A stretch of 64,000 nucleotides of DNA from Mesobacillus subterraneus (GTDB lineage Bacteria > Bacillota > Bacilli > Bacillales > Cytobacillaceae), in NCBI RefSeq assembly GCF_020524355.2, contig NZ_CP129019.1, forward strand, positions 124,001 through 188,000, written 5' to 3'. Made by a program: the position numbers and the translations under genes. This document shows positions 35,874-43,729 of this stretch, one piece after another. Numbering within the stretch: position 1 is the first letter of the stretch; the number at the start of each line of letters is the position of its first letter. The notes under the pieces were generated by a model. The model was given only the letters and a program-made list of their open reading frames with translations, had not been told where the DNA came from and searched no databases.

Positions 35874-35900
35874 GAAGCAACGCATAATTTGCGTTGCTTC
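35874..35900. terminator. Hairpin between the DUF5412 cassette and the integrase gene
   Basis: GAAGCAACGC-ataattt-GCGTTGCTTC, a perfect 10-bp stem between convergent genes. It probably works in both directions. Confidence 0.7.
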
Positions 35901-35909
35901 TTCGCTTTG

Positions 35910-36749
35910 TTAGAAGTATTTCTGGTAAAACTCCTGTCTCAGCCTACCGCTTAGTTGGGCATATATTCGAGTGGTTTCACTTTTCTCGTGCCCCAAAAGG
36001 CTTTGGATAACTTCAACTGGTGCTCCATTATTCAATAAATGGGTGGCATAGCTGTGTCTGAGTTGGTGGGGATGAATTTCCTTATCTATGCCGGCACGCG
36101 CTGAGATTTTCTTAATGTAATACCTCATCTGGGCAATACTCATCCTGTGTGGCTGTCTCTCTGTTACAAAAATGGCCGGATCTTTATCCTGGCGGCTATC
36201 AATGTATCGTTTAAGCCATAATTCAGCCCGAATATTAAAATACACTTCACGTTCCTTGTCACCCTTTCCCTTTACGATGGCAGAGCGGTTAGACCAATTA
36301 ATGAAATTGCGATCAAGTGCAGCGATTTCTCCAATTCTGCACCCAGTAGAAAACATCATTTCGAATAGTGCCTTTTCCATGGGGCTGATACAGGCTTCAC
36401 GCAAAAGTTCAATCTCCCTTTCTGATAGAAACTTTGGGATTCTCTTGCCGGCTTTAGGTTCCTTGATCTTTGCTGCTGGATTTATGGTTAAATGGCCTTC
36501 CTCGTGACACCAGCGAAACAATGACTTCATAAACCGGATTCTGTGGGCCAAACTTGAGGGTTTTAAATCCTTGCCTTGAGTAACAAGATATTTCTTTAAT
36601 CCTTCTGTATTGAAGGTAGCAATAATTGGGTCCTTAAAATAGCTTATGAGCAGCTTTGCCTGAATACCATATGCTTTTAAGGTATATGGTGAGAATCCTT
36701 CAATACGTTTATCTGCTTCATAGGACTTCCAAGCAGTTGATAGCAACAA
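35910..36749 (-). CDS. Tyrosine recombinase (candidate cassette integrase)
   Basis: A tyrosine recombinase of about 280 aa. It has an N-terminal SAM-like core-binding domain (~15-100; GFSPYTLKAYGIQAKLL) and a catalytic domain. In numbering from the ATG at 36764 (284 aa) the catalytic residues are Arg143 (GCRIGE), Lys167 (KGKGDKE), His233/Arg236 (HPHQLRHSYATH), His259 (LLGHEKSETT) and Tyr268 (RIYAQ). It is closest in look to XerC/XerD-type enzymes, and it lacks an obvious IntI-type insert. The true start is probably TTG 36749, since GGGAGGG lies 6 bp upstream of it. It is the only protein-coding gene of the array region on the minus strand, as integron integrases oppose their cassettes. Its action on the array sites is inferred. 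Confidence 0.9.
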   Translation of the reverse strand: MLLSTAWKSYEADKRIEGFSPYTLKAYGIQAKLLISYFKDPIIATFNTEGLKKYLVTQGKDLKPSSLAHRIRFMKSLFRWCHEEGHLTINPAAKIKEPKAGKRIPKFLSEREIELLREACISPMEKALFEMMFSTGCRIGEIAALDRNFINWSNRSAIVKGKGDKEREVYFNIRAELWLKRYIDSRQDKDPAIFVTERQPHRMSIAQMRYYIKKISARAGIDKEIHPHQLRHSYATHLLNNGAPVEVIQSLLGHEKSETTRIYAQLSGRLRQEFYQKYF

Positions 36750-36901
36750 GCCAATCCCTCCCATTTTATTAGGATATTAGAAGGTATTCTTGCCAGTTTT
36801 ATAGAAATTTAGACTTAGTGAAGAGAAATTATAAAATATCTTACAAACTTGGTTAATTTAATTAAGTCTTCTAATGAACTAATTTATTGGGAGGTGTTGA
36901 A

Positions 36902-37006
36902 ATGGATATGGAGAAGTACAAATTAACATTACTAACAATTATTACACTTGTCTTATTGTACATAGCATTTATAATTTCAGACCCAGGCTTCGGAGTTGGA
37001 TATTAA
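36902..37006 (+). CDS. Small membrane peptide
   Basis: 34 aa: MDMEKYK, a hydrophobic segment (residues ~8-25) and a short tail SDPGFGVGY. GGGAGGTG lies 6 bp before the ATG, which is a strong site. No homology recognised. A possible 29-codon frame (37007-37096) begins one base after its stop codon, without its own ribosome binding site. Confidence 0.55.
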   Translation: MDMEKYKLTLLTIITLVLLYIAFIISDPGFGVGY

Positions 37007-37132
37007 ATGAATAGGTCCTATACAGCTCAGCCAACAAATACTAGAAGCAGCGTTGTTGAAGAAACGAAACAGTTTAGTAAAAGAACGGATCTATAAAATA
37101 CCTTGGTTTGAACCCAATAAGGGGGTAATTAG

Positions 37133-37522
37133 ATGAAAAAGGTTGGATTTATACTAGGTATAGCAATAGTTATTATAACTGTGTTCATATTTGTAAATAA
37201 ATTATACTATCCCTCTCTTCCAATAGAGAATTTATCAGCAAAAGAAGCAATTGATAAACTAAAAGAATCGGAAAGTAAAATAGCAGAAATTGCAGTAGAA
37301 GGCGATTCTATTTGGTATATCACAAGTAGTGAGAACAAAGGTATATCGATTGCTGATGAAAATATAAAACAAATGGTTGGTTCAAAGGGATGGGAATTTA
37401 AAGAAAAAGATGGTGCTGGTCTGTTCTTTGAAAAAGACGGAAGGAGATTAATTGCCACCACTCAAATGTGGACTGGGAATTATGTTCTCGTTAAAATGCC
37501 AGGTAATTTTAAAAAATCTTGA
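37133..37522 (+). CDS. Hypothetical membrane-anchored cassette protein
   Basis: 129 aa with one N-terminal membrane segment (~4-23; VGFILGIAIVIITVFIFVNK) and a soluble C-terminal domain presumed outside the cell. No family recognised. GGGGG precedes the ATG by 7-8 bp. It is upstream of site 13 and divergent from the integrase gene. Confidence 0.65.
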   Translation: MKKVGFILGIAIVIITVFIFVNKLYYPSLPIENLSAKEAIDKLKESESKIAEIAVEGDSIWYITSSENKGISIADENIKQMVGSKGWEFKEKDGAGLFFEKDGRRLIATTQMWTGNYVLVKMPGNFKKS

Positions 37523-37533
37523 GGGGTTTTTAA

Positions 37534-37597
37534 TAAACTATGATAGTTTTTGTTGAATTCCTTATTGCACAAACGGGGCAGGTTAGCTTAAGAATCA
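37534..37597 (+). repeat. Cassette recombination site 13
   Basis: The left part is replaced by a short terminator-like AAACTA-tga-TAGTTTTTG. Then comes TTGAATTCC and the core TTATTGCACAAACGGGGCAG, followed by GTTAGCTTAAG. The right core matches the consensus almost perfectly. Confidence 0.85.
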
Positions 37598-37630
37598 CTT
37601 TAATTCAAAAGAAGTTCCGAATGGGGGAAT

Positions 37631-38014
37631 ATGATGAAAACGAGTATTTTGAGCCGATTAAAACAGATATTTGGTAGGAAGGTTTATCATAGGAACCCCC
37701 TTATTTTGGAGACAGAAACCGATGGATTTATCTATGGTGAAATAACTGACCACTTTGATTTTGATGAAGAAGAAGGATGTACCTTTGGAGATGGTTTTGT
37801 TCAGGCTCCGAATGGTTCAAGAGCAGGGTTAATTTGGGCTGTAAGCGACGAGCCCTATTTAAAGACTTGTATTGAACCAGAAGATGGTAGATGGGGAGTA
37901 TACAATGTCGGATTTGTGAAGCCGATTAAAACAATGGACGATTTAAAATGTAATTTCAAAACAGTTCTTCCGATGATTAAGGAAGCATATAACAAAGCAG
38001 AACGTGGGAAGTAG
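37631..38014 (+). CDS. Hypothetical cassette protein
   Basis: 127 aa (125-127 depending on which of two adjacent ATGs is used; GGGGG lies 3-6 bp upstream). The N-terminus is basic and the middle acidic (DHFDFDEEEGCTFGDGFV). No membrane segment and no known family. It is followed within a few bases by a core-like site. Confidence 0.65.
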   Translation: MMKTSILSRLKQIFGRKVYHRNPLILETETDGFIYGEITDHFDFDEEEGCTFGDGFVQAPNGSRAGLIWAVSDEPYLKTCIEPEDGRWGVYNVGFVKPIKTMDDLKCNFKTVLPMIKEAYNKAERGK

Positions 38015-38042
38015 TTCAACTAACGGAGAAGACTAGTGAAGG
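38012..38042 (+). repeat. Cassette recombination site 14 (core only)
   Basis: AGTTCAACTAACGGAGAAG is followed by ACTAGTGAAGG. It is a diverged core without hairpin and overlaps the preceding stop codon. Confidence 0.5.
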
Positions 38043-38089
38043 AAAAGCCAGTATTTTATAAGAGTAACGTAGTCCAAGGAGAGGATAAA

Positions 38090-38869
38090 GTGAATAAAAT
38101 TCTTGCTAAAATGCCATACAAAGTTAAAACCTCAGACTCAATAGTTGGATTATCCAGTCTTGAGTGGGAAAGATTGATAACCATTGACGGTGAAAAAGCA
38201 GTTCATATTGGAGTGAACTGTGATACTTGCGGCTTCTTTTTTGAACGCCTTGGAGGGGCAAATAGGAGCAGTATAGCTCCTGATGTTTTATCGAATCAAC
38301 TGAGGTCAGGCTTAACCTCCCTTGATCCTGTATTTATTGAAAATATCTCTTCACTAATGCCAGTAGGTAAGTATATAGTTACTCTTCAAGAAATTTCTCC
38401 AACGTTAGTACAACTAGGCTCAACAGATGATTACTTTGCCAATGAACAAATTAAGGTATGGGGAATTGACCCATTTTGGGGATTACCTCAATACCCGAAA
38501 GTACAATATTACCGTGGAGAGACAAAGGAGTTCTCAAGAGATGAAAAATTCTTTGAGTTCATTGTTCCAATGAGCCCACCTAGCTGGTTAGACGAGGACC
38601 AAGTAATAAAATATGATTCAATACTTAGTAATGGAGTAAAGCCAACTGCATTAGCTTTATCAATCTTGGACATTAGGCAACCAGCAGATTGGGAAGGTGA
38701 TTTAGAACATACTAAACATTATTGTCTAAGCCATTACTTGATTGATGGTCACCACAAAGTTTACTCTGCAAGTTCTAAGCAAAAACCAATAACCCTTTTA
38801 TCTTTCCTAGCACTAAATGAATGTGTTGCGACTCCAAAAGAAATTGATTTCACCTTATCAAATATATAG
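38090..38869 (+). CDS. Hypothetical cassette protein
   Basis: About 259 aa, no recognised domain. VNCDTCGFFFERLGG near residue 40 has a CxxC pair. ...FFEFIVPMSPPSWLDEDQV and HYLIDGHHKVYSASSK are distinctive segments. No signal peptide or membrane segment is seen. The start at 38090 (GTG) has AAGGAGAGG upstream; the open frame extends to a GTG at 38036 inside the recombination core, where no ribosome binding site is seen. Largest single-gene cassette of the array. Confidence 0.65.
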   Translation: MNKILAKMPYKVKTSDSIVGLSSLEWERLITIDGEKAVHIGVNCDTCGFFFERLGGANRSSIAPDVLSNQLRSGLTSLDPVFIENISSLMPVGKYIVTLQEISPTLVQLGSTDDYFANEQIKVWGIDPFWGLPQYPKVQYYRGETKEFSRDEKFFEFIVPMSPPSWLDEDQVIKYDSILSNGVKPTALALSILDIRQPADWEGDLEHTKHYCLSHYLIDGHHKVYSASSKQKPITLLSFLALNECVATPKEIDFTLSNI

Positions 38870-38920
38870 AAATCCTACTGACAAGATTTCTAGTTCTGGT
38901 TGATCATTAGTGTGGCATTT

Positions 38921-38959
38921 AAGATAGAACTAAAGAGGCAGCATAACTGTAAGCAAAAG
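38921..38959 (+). repeat. Cassette recombination site 15
   Basis: GATAGAACTAAAGAGGCAG is followed by CATAACTGTAAGCAAAAG. Core only, diverged. Confidence 0.65.
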
Positions 38960-38972
38960 ATTGTGAAATAAT

Positions 38973-39007
38973 GCACTTAAACTAACGGGTGCTTATGTTG
39001 AAGAAGG
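38973..39007 (+). repeat. Cassette recombination site 16 (right boundary of array)
   Basis: CACTTAAACTAACGGGTGC continues into TTATGTTGAAGAAGG, a short core joining a left-half sequence to a right arm. The space between sites 15 and 16 holds no gene. The last array-type repeat before tniQ2. Confidence 0.7.
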
Positions 39008-39099
39008 CTAGGCCTGTATCACTAACTAAATTGTTGGGTACAGTCCTGTTATTTCAATGTGTTTCGTTGATTACTTTTATGAACATAAGCATCCCTACT

Positions 39100-40902
39100 C
39101 TATTGTTGTCGTAAAAATAAAAGTCTTTTTCCGTCGTTAATTTGGGGACCAGATATAGAAATCAGTTTTCCTAATGTATATTTTTTAATTACCTGTTTGA
39201 TTTGGAGGTTAAGTCTTATTGCCAGCTCTAATGTTGTTATGAACCTTTCATGAAAGTCCATGAAGTTTTGAAATGGAATTACATCTGTATCCTCATGGTC
39301 AAACCCACCAAATCGACCACTTTTTATCCAGTGCTGAATATCAGATTTTTTTATTCCTAAGAGGAACGATACTTCTCTAAATGAGATAGATTCAGTCTTT
39401 TCGCTGCTTTTGAATATCTCTTCTCGAATTTTGAAGTAAATCTCCCTTTTGTCTAGTACTAAATCCGAAAATTCATTCGACTCATAGGTATACTTTATCG
39501 AACCATTTAAGATATTTCTAATTAGCAAATGTGCCTTATCTGGACCAATCCACTCAATAGCTTCATTGAGTGAAGTAGGGTTGTCAATAGCTTTTATGGA
39601 TCCCTGTTTAACTAACTTTTCAAAAATACTTATAGAAGATTTAGGGATTACCCAGTTATATGCGCTGCCGGATTTAAACCAAAAAGCGCCTTCAACATGT
39701 CCATCTTTTAAAATAGCATATGTAGCCTTGGCGCTTGTCCCCCATATTTCTCTCAATTCCTCTTTGGTATAACTATTTTCAAATTTGTCCATAAAGGATT
39801 CCAATTCTTCTTTATTAATAACTGTAATGTTGCAATCAAAAGTTCTTATTCCATTGGATTTAATTAGACTTGAATTAGCTATACTTCCATTAAATTTGGG
39901 ATAGATAAACCTGACTTCATCAGACCTTAAATAATGATTCTCGGTCAAATTCCCTTTGTCCAATGCTACATAATTTGTAAAGGCTCGAGAAATTTCCCAT
40001 AAGGATGTATTAATAATCCTTGGAATTCCATACTTAATGAAACTTCGGAACGCTTCATCATTATGTTTTTCTGCTGTCTTTATGAATTTGTTAAATTCAC
40101 TTGGCCAATTATTAAAGATCTGAAAGATATAACTGTATAAGCATGCTGCTTGTTCTACAGTGCGATAGTTCTTCAAATGGTTTCTCTCAAGAATGTTTCC
40201 TTTGAAGTTCATATTGTATGAAGGGTTAGAGAACTCTTCTGTAGGAATCATTTTCACAGCCCATAATGCTAAAAAATCTAAAGCTTTTAGAAAGGTTGAA
40301 GGCTCTTGTATCCAAGCATTAAGCGGTACCAACGTATTTTCTTCGAGGATTTTGTTCATTATCTGCTGATATTCGATAAACTTATTGGGGAAATTCGCTT
40401 TAATAGGTGAATTTGAGAGTTTATTGTTACAAATTGCACACTCATCAAGTATAATAGACTTAGTGTTCGGAATATTACAACAATTATTGCAACTATCCAA
40501 TAATAATGTAGAATGTTCTACACATATAATTGAATGGCAATTTATCCAAGATTTTCTCTGATATGCCCCTTGTTGAAGGCACAAAGGACAGAATCTTGTT
40601 TTATTATATAAAAACCATACATTTTTTGACTCTTTAGGTACTTCCATGTGATTCCTTTCGAAATGATGATAAACCGTTAACTTCTTTGCTTCACTCAAGG
40701 TAATTCCTAGAAACTCAGCTAAAGATTTAAGGTCATCTCCCATTAACCAATTTACTCTTTCAGGTGCCACATTAATTGATAACTTCTTTGCAATCAACTC
40801 GAATATCCAATCCAGATTACTCATCTCGTGTTCTCTAGCTACCCTGTAAATAAAACTTAATAGAGTTTCTTGTGAATAAGGTTTCGGAAAAAAAAGCAAC
40901 AT
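39100..40902 (-). CDS. TniQ/TnsD family target-selection protein 2
   Basis: A 600-aa second TniQ/TnsD protein, divergent from tnsA across a 68-bp gap. N-terminus MLLFFPKPYSQETLLSFIYR, zinc pairs C105-C108 (CPLC), C127-H130 (CVEH), C138-C141 and C155-C158, then a long C-terminal region with HTH-like segments (for example REVSFLLGIKKSDIQHWIKSGR). It differs clearly from TniQ 1 (24889-26802), so the element has two target selectors. By analogy with Tn7-like elements that carry two TniQ proteins, one may serve a fixed chromosomal site and the other mobile elements; which does which is not visible. Confidence 0.88.
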   Translation of the reverse strand: MLLFFPKPYSQETLLSFIYRVAREHEMSNLDWIFELIAKKLSINVAPERVNWLMGDDLKSLAEFLGITLSEAKKLTVYHHFERNHMEVPKESKNVWFLYNKTRFCPLCLQQGAYQRKSWINCHSIICVEHSTLLLDSCNNCCNIPNTKSIILDECAICNNKLSNSPIKANFPNKFIEYQQIMNKILEENTLVPLNAWIQEPSTFLKALDFLALWAVKMIPTEEFSNPSYNMNFKGNILERNHLKNYRTVEQAACLYSYIFQIFNNWPSEFNKFIKTAEKHNDEAFRSFIKYGIPRIINTSLWEISRAFTNYVALDKGNLTENHYLRSDEVRFIYPKFNGSIANSSLIKSNGIRTFDCNITVINKEELESFMDKFENSYTKEELREIWGTSAKATYAILKDGHVEGAFWFKSGSAYNWVIPKSSISIFEKLVKQGSIKAIDNPTSLNEAIEWIGPDKAHLLIRNILNGSIKYTYESNEFSDLVLDKREIYFKIREEIFKSSEKTESISFREVSFLLGIKKSDIQHWIKSGRFGGFDHEDTDVIPFQNFMDFHERFITTLELAIRLNLQIKQVIKKYTLGKLISISGPQINDGKRLLFLRQQ

Positions 40903-40970
40903 ATAACCACCTACTTTTTTATCCTATCTTTTCCTTAGTTAGGTTAATTATGTAAATAGGGGCGGATTTA

Positions 40971-41612
40971 ATGGAAGCTTCAAGGAAAATTAAAGCCAGC
41001 AGCAAGCTTAGTTTTAGGGGAAAGCATAATAGCACCAAAATGCACCGAATGATTCCCTGGGAAAGTACTCTAGAAAGAGATTTTATTAAACTTCTTGATT
41101 ATGATCCAACAGTCCTATCTTTTAAATTCCAGCCTGAAAAAATCAACTATGTCTATAAAGGAAAAAAGAGAAAGTATTTTCCTGACTTCCACGTTTTGAA
41201 AAATGATATGAGGGAGTATATATACGAGGTTAAGGCATTTGAAAAAACTGAAGATGAAGAGAATAAAATAAAATTTCAGGTTGGAATGAAGTTCTGTAGC
41301 GAAAGAAAAATGAAGTATGTAGTGGTGACTGAGAAGGAAATTCGAAAAGGATTTTTAATAGAAAATCTAGATATATTGTCCGAAGTAAGACAAGACTCGA
41401 CCAGCAGAAAAATTATGAGTGTTGTTTTTAGAACACTAGAAAAGTTAGGGGGGAAAACGAACTTAGGAACTTTGAAAAAGAGTATAAGTCAATTTAATGA
41501 AGAAGAAGTGGAAAGTAATATATTTCACTTAATCTATACACATCAATTAAAAATGGATATAATTTCTGCTCCAATTAGTGATGAATCTTTTGTGGAAAGG
41601 ACGAGTAATTAA
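40971..41612 (+). CDS. tnsA: Transposase endonuclease subunit TnsA
   Basis: A 213-aa TnsA. It cuts the 5' ends of the transposon, giving cut-and-paste transposition together with TnsB. The PD-(D/E)xK nuclease core is visible: Glu31/Glu35 in WESTLERDF, Asp72 in KYFPDFHVL, and Glu86-Val-Lys88 in YIYEVKAF. The C-terminal ~75 residues are the winged-helix part that contacts TnsC. GGGGCGG lies before the ATG. Its stop codon overlaps the tnsB start (TAATG). Confidence 0.93.
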   Translation: MEASRKIKASSKLSFRGKHNSTKMHRMIPWESTLERDFIKLLDYDPTVLSFKFQPEKINYVYKGKKRKYFPDFHVLKNDMREYIYEVKAFEKTEDEENKIKFQVGMKFCSERKMKYVVVTEKEIRKGFLIENLDILSEVRQDSTSRKIMSVVFRTLEKLGGKTNLGTLKKSISQFNEEEVESNIFHLIYTHQLKMDIISAPISDESFVERTSN

Positions 41613-43729
41613 TGGCGGGATATTATTTTTCAGCGGGATCTAGGTTTTTAATTAGAGGGAATGAATATTTAGTTAGGAAAGAGTTAGAGAGAGATTACGA
41701 ATTAGAAAATGTTAATTATGAACAGACTGAGTTATGGAAAAAAGACGAGCTGCTGCAATTATGGCGGGATGAATTATTAGTCTTCAGAAAAAAAGAAGCT
41801 GAACAAGAGTATATACGTGTACAAAACATAGATGATTTGGATGAAAAGTCAAAAAAAGAAGCAATCAGACGTTATAAAATTTTAGAACCCGTTATAAAAG
41901 GGGAAATATTGCCCTCAGAAATTAAGGGCTACGTGGATTCATTAAATGGAGAAGTAAAAAAATCAGCTTTTTATGAATGGAAAAAAAGATGGGAATGCAC
42001 AGAAGATATTAGAGCGCTTGTGGCTTTCAAGTCTGGTCCCAAGGGTCCAAAAATTTCAGAAGACATCCAAACAATACTAGATGGTGCAATTGAACACTAT
42101 TTAGAACATTATGTTTACGAAGGATTAAAATATACTATTGAAGATATTCATTCAGAATTTACTTTAAGAATAGATGAAGAAAATCTAAATAGAGATAAAA
42201 CTGAAATGTTGAATTACGTTTCTCCTTCGAAAGTGAGAAGGAGATTTATGGAGTTAGTAGATATTTATAAAGTTGATTTACCTAAAAAAGGCACAGTTTT
42301 AGCAAAATTAAAAAGAGATGGGGTTAAGGAAGAGGTTGTTGCAACAAGACCTCTTCAAAGAGTAGAAATAGACTGGACTCCAGTTGATCTTATGATGATT
42401 GACCCTGCCGACCTTAAGCCGAAAAGGCCTAATTTAATATATGCCATTGATAAGTGTACTGGTATGCCATTGGGCTTTTTTGTTACTTTTAAACCGGTTG
42501 ACAGCAGGGCTTTAAAACAATGCTTAATTCATTTAATTATGCCTAAAACCTACTTAAAAGAATTATATCCCTTGGTTGAAAACGAGTGGGTATCACATGG
42601 AATTCCACATACCATTGTAGTTGATAATGCGAGTGTCAATGATTCGTATGAGTTTGAAGAGGCTTGCCTTCAATTAGGAGTGAAGGAGGTTCAATTTTGC
42701 AAAATTGATGCGGGTCATCAAAAGGGAACGATTGAAAGAGCTTTTAGAAGGTTAAACACCATGTTTATACATAATCAAAAAGGTACTACGTTTTCAAACT
42801 TTATAGAAAAAGGCAGATATGATTCTCAGAAGAAAGCTTGCATAACTATTCAGGGTTTTATCTATATGGCACATCTCGGTATGGTTGATATAGTGGCAAA
42901 TAGTTACGATAGCAGAAGAGGTAATTCACCTCATAAACTATGGGTGCAAGGAATTGAAGATAATAAACGCCTTATGCTTCAGATTCCACGGAGTGTTGAA
43001 TCATTAAAAATCATACTTATGGGTGGATCAGAACTAAGAATTATTCAACAACAAGGAGTAGTAATTCAAAATGAATATTTTTTTAGTCCGGAGCTAATGG
43101 AACTGAAGAATCTTTTAGAGAAATTCAAACGTGGGGAAGAAAAGGTAAGAGTGCGTTTCGATTTGAGTGATATGAGAAAGGTATATGTCTATGACCCAAT
43201 AAATAATAAGTATATCACCGCTGGATTTACTGGTCTAAAAAGAAAAAAAGTAAACGTAGACTTGCCAGTTCCATACCAAGCTTTGGAACTGGATTCCAAA
43301 AATAGAACAGAAACAAGAAAAACATTCAGTTCAAGTAACAGAGCAAAAACAAAACGTAAAATGGAATTAATACGTGAACAAGAAGAAAAGAAAGTTAAAA
43401 AATGGAAAAGAAATAAAGGACAAGTGGATTCCATTTATCATGATGCTGATTTCATCACTGAAACAGTACTAAAGCCATTGCAGGGCGAAACAAGTAGCAT
43501 CGCTATTATCCCCACTCAGAGTAATATAAATACTCCTTCAATAAATGATGAGATTAGAATTATTGAAGAAGAGCAGCCTGTAAAACAAAAGAATAAAAAG
43601 AAGTCTGAATCCCAAATTGATAATGAGGATAGTTGGTATATTGAATACGAAGACACAGATGTTGAAGATCTTCCAAGTTGGGACGTAACTATGAAAAAGG
43701 ACAAAAAGGAGCTGGCGCAGTATGACTGA
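41612..43729 (+). CDS. tnsB: DDE transposase TnsB
   Basis: A 705-aa Mu/TnsB-type transposase that binds the terminal repeats and performs 3'-end cutting and joining. The RNase-H catalytic triad is Asp254 (RVEIDWTPVD), Asp338 (TIVVDNASVND) and Glu375 (KGTIERAFRR); the Asp-Glu spacing is 36 residues, close to the D(35)E pattern. HTH domains precede (~85-240) and a basic tail (~560-705, KRKMELIREQEEKKVKKWKR) follows, probably for TnsC contact. It overlaps tnsA by 1 bp and tnsC by 8 bp. Confidence 0.95.
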   Translation: MAGYYFSAGSRFLIRGNEYLVRKELERDYELENVNYEQTELWKKDELLQLWRDELLVFRKKEAEQEYIRVQNIDDLDEKSKKEAIRRYKILEPVIKGEILPSEIKGYVDSLNGEVKKSAFYEWKKRWECTEDIRALVAFKSGPKGPKISEDIQTILDGAIEHYLEHYVYEGLKYTIEDIHSEFTLRIDEENLNRDKTEMLNYVSPSKVRRRFMELVDIYKVDLPKKGTVLAKLKRDGVKEEVVATRPLQRVEIDWTPVDLMMIDPADLKPKRPNLIYAIDKCTGMPLGFFVTFKPVDSRALKQCLIHLIMPKTYLKELYPLVENEWVSHGIPHTIVVDNASVNDSYEFEEACLQLGVKEVQFCKIDAGHQKGTIERAFRRLNTMFIHNQKGTTFSNFIEKGRYDSQKKACITIQGFIYMAHLGMVDIVANSYDSRRGNSPHKLWVQGIEDNKRLMLQIPRSVESLKIILMGGSELRIIQQQGVVIQNEYFFSPELMELKNLLEKFKRGEEKVRVRFDLSDMRKVYVYDPINNKYITAGFTGLKRKKVNVDLPVPYQALELDSKNRTETRKTFSSSNRAKTKRKMELIREQEEKKVKKWKRNKGQVDSIYHDADFITETVLKPLQGETSSIAIIPTQSNINTPSINDEIRIIEEEQPVKQKNKKKSESQIDNEDSWYIEYEDTDVEDLPSWDVTMKKDKKELAQYD

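Noticed and set aside
35910..36749. Classic integron integrase IntI
   Set aside because: The protein lacks a visible IntI-specific insert between the catalytic motifs and sits within, not at the end of, the array. Called a Xer-like tyrosine recombinase instead.
27831..39007. Array sites as host dif sites
   Set aside because: Their arms (TTGAACAAAC / GTTAGTTGAA) and GC-rich spacer do not look like the B. subtilis dif sequence.
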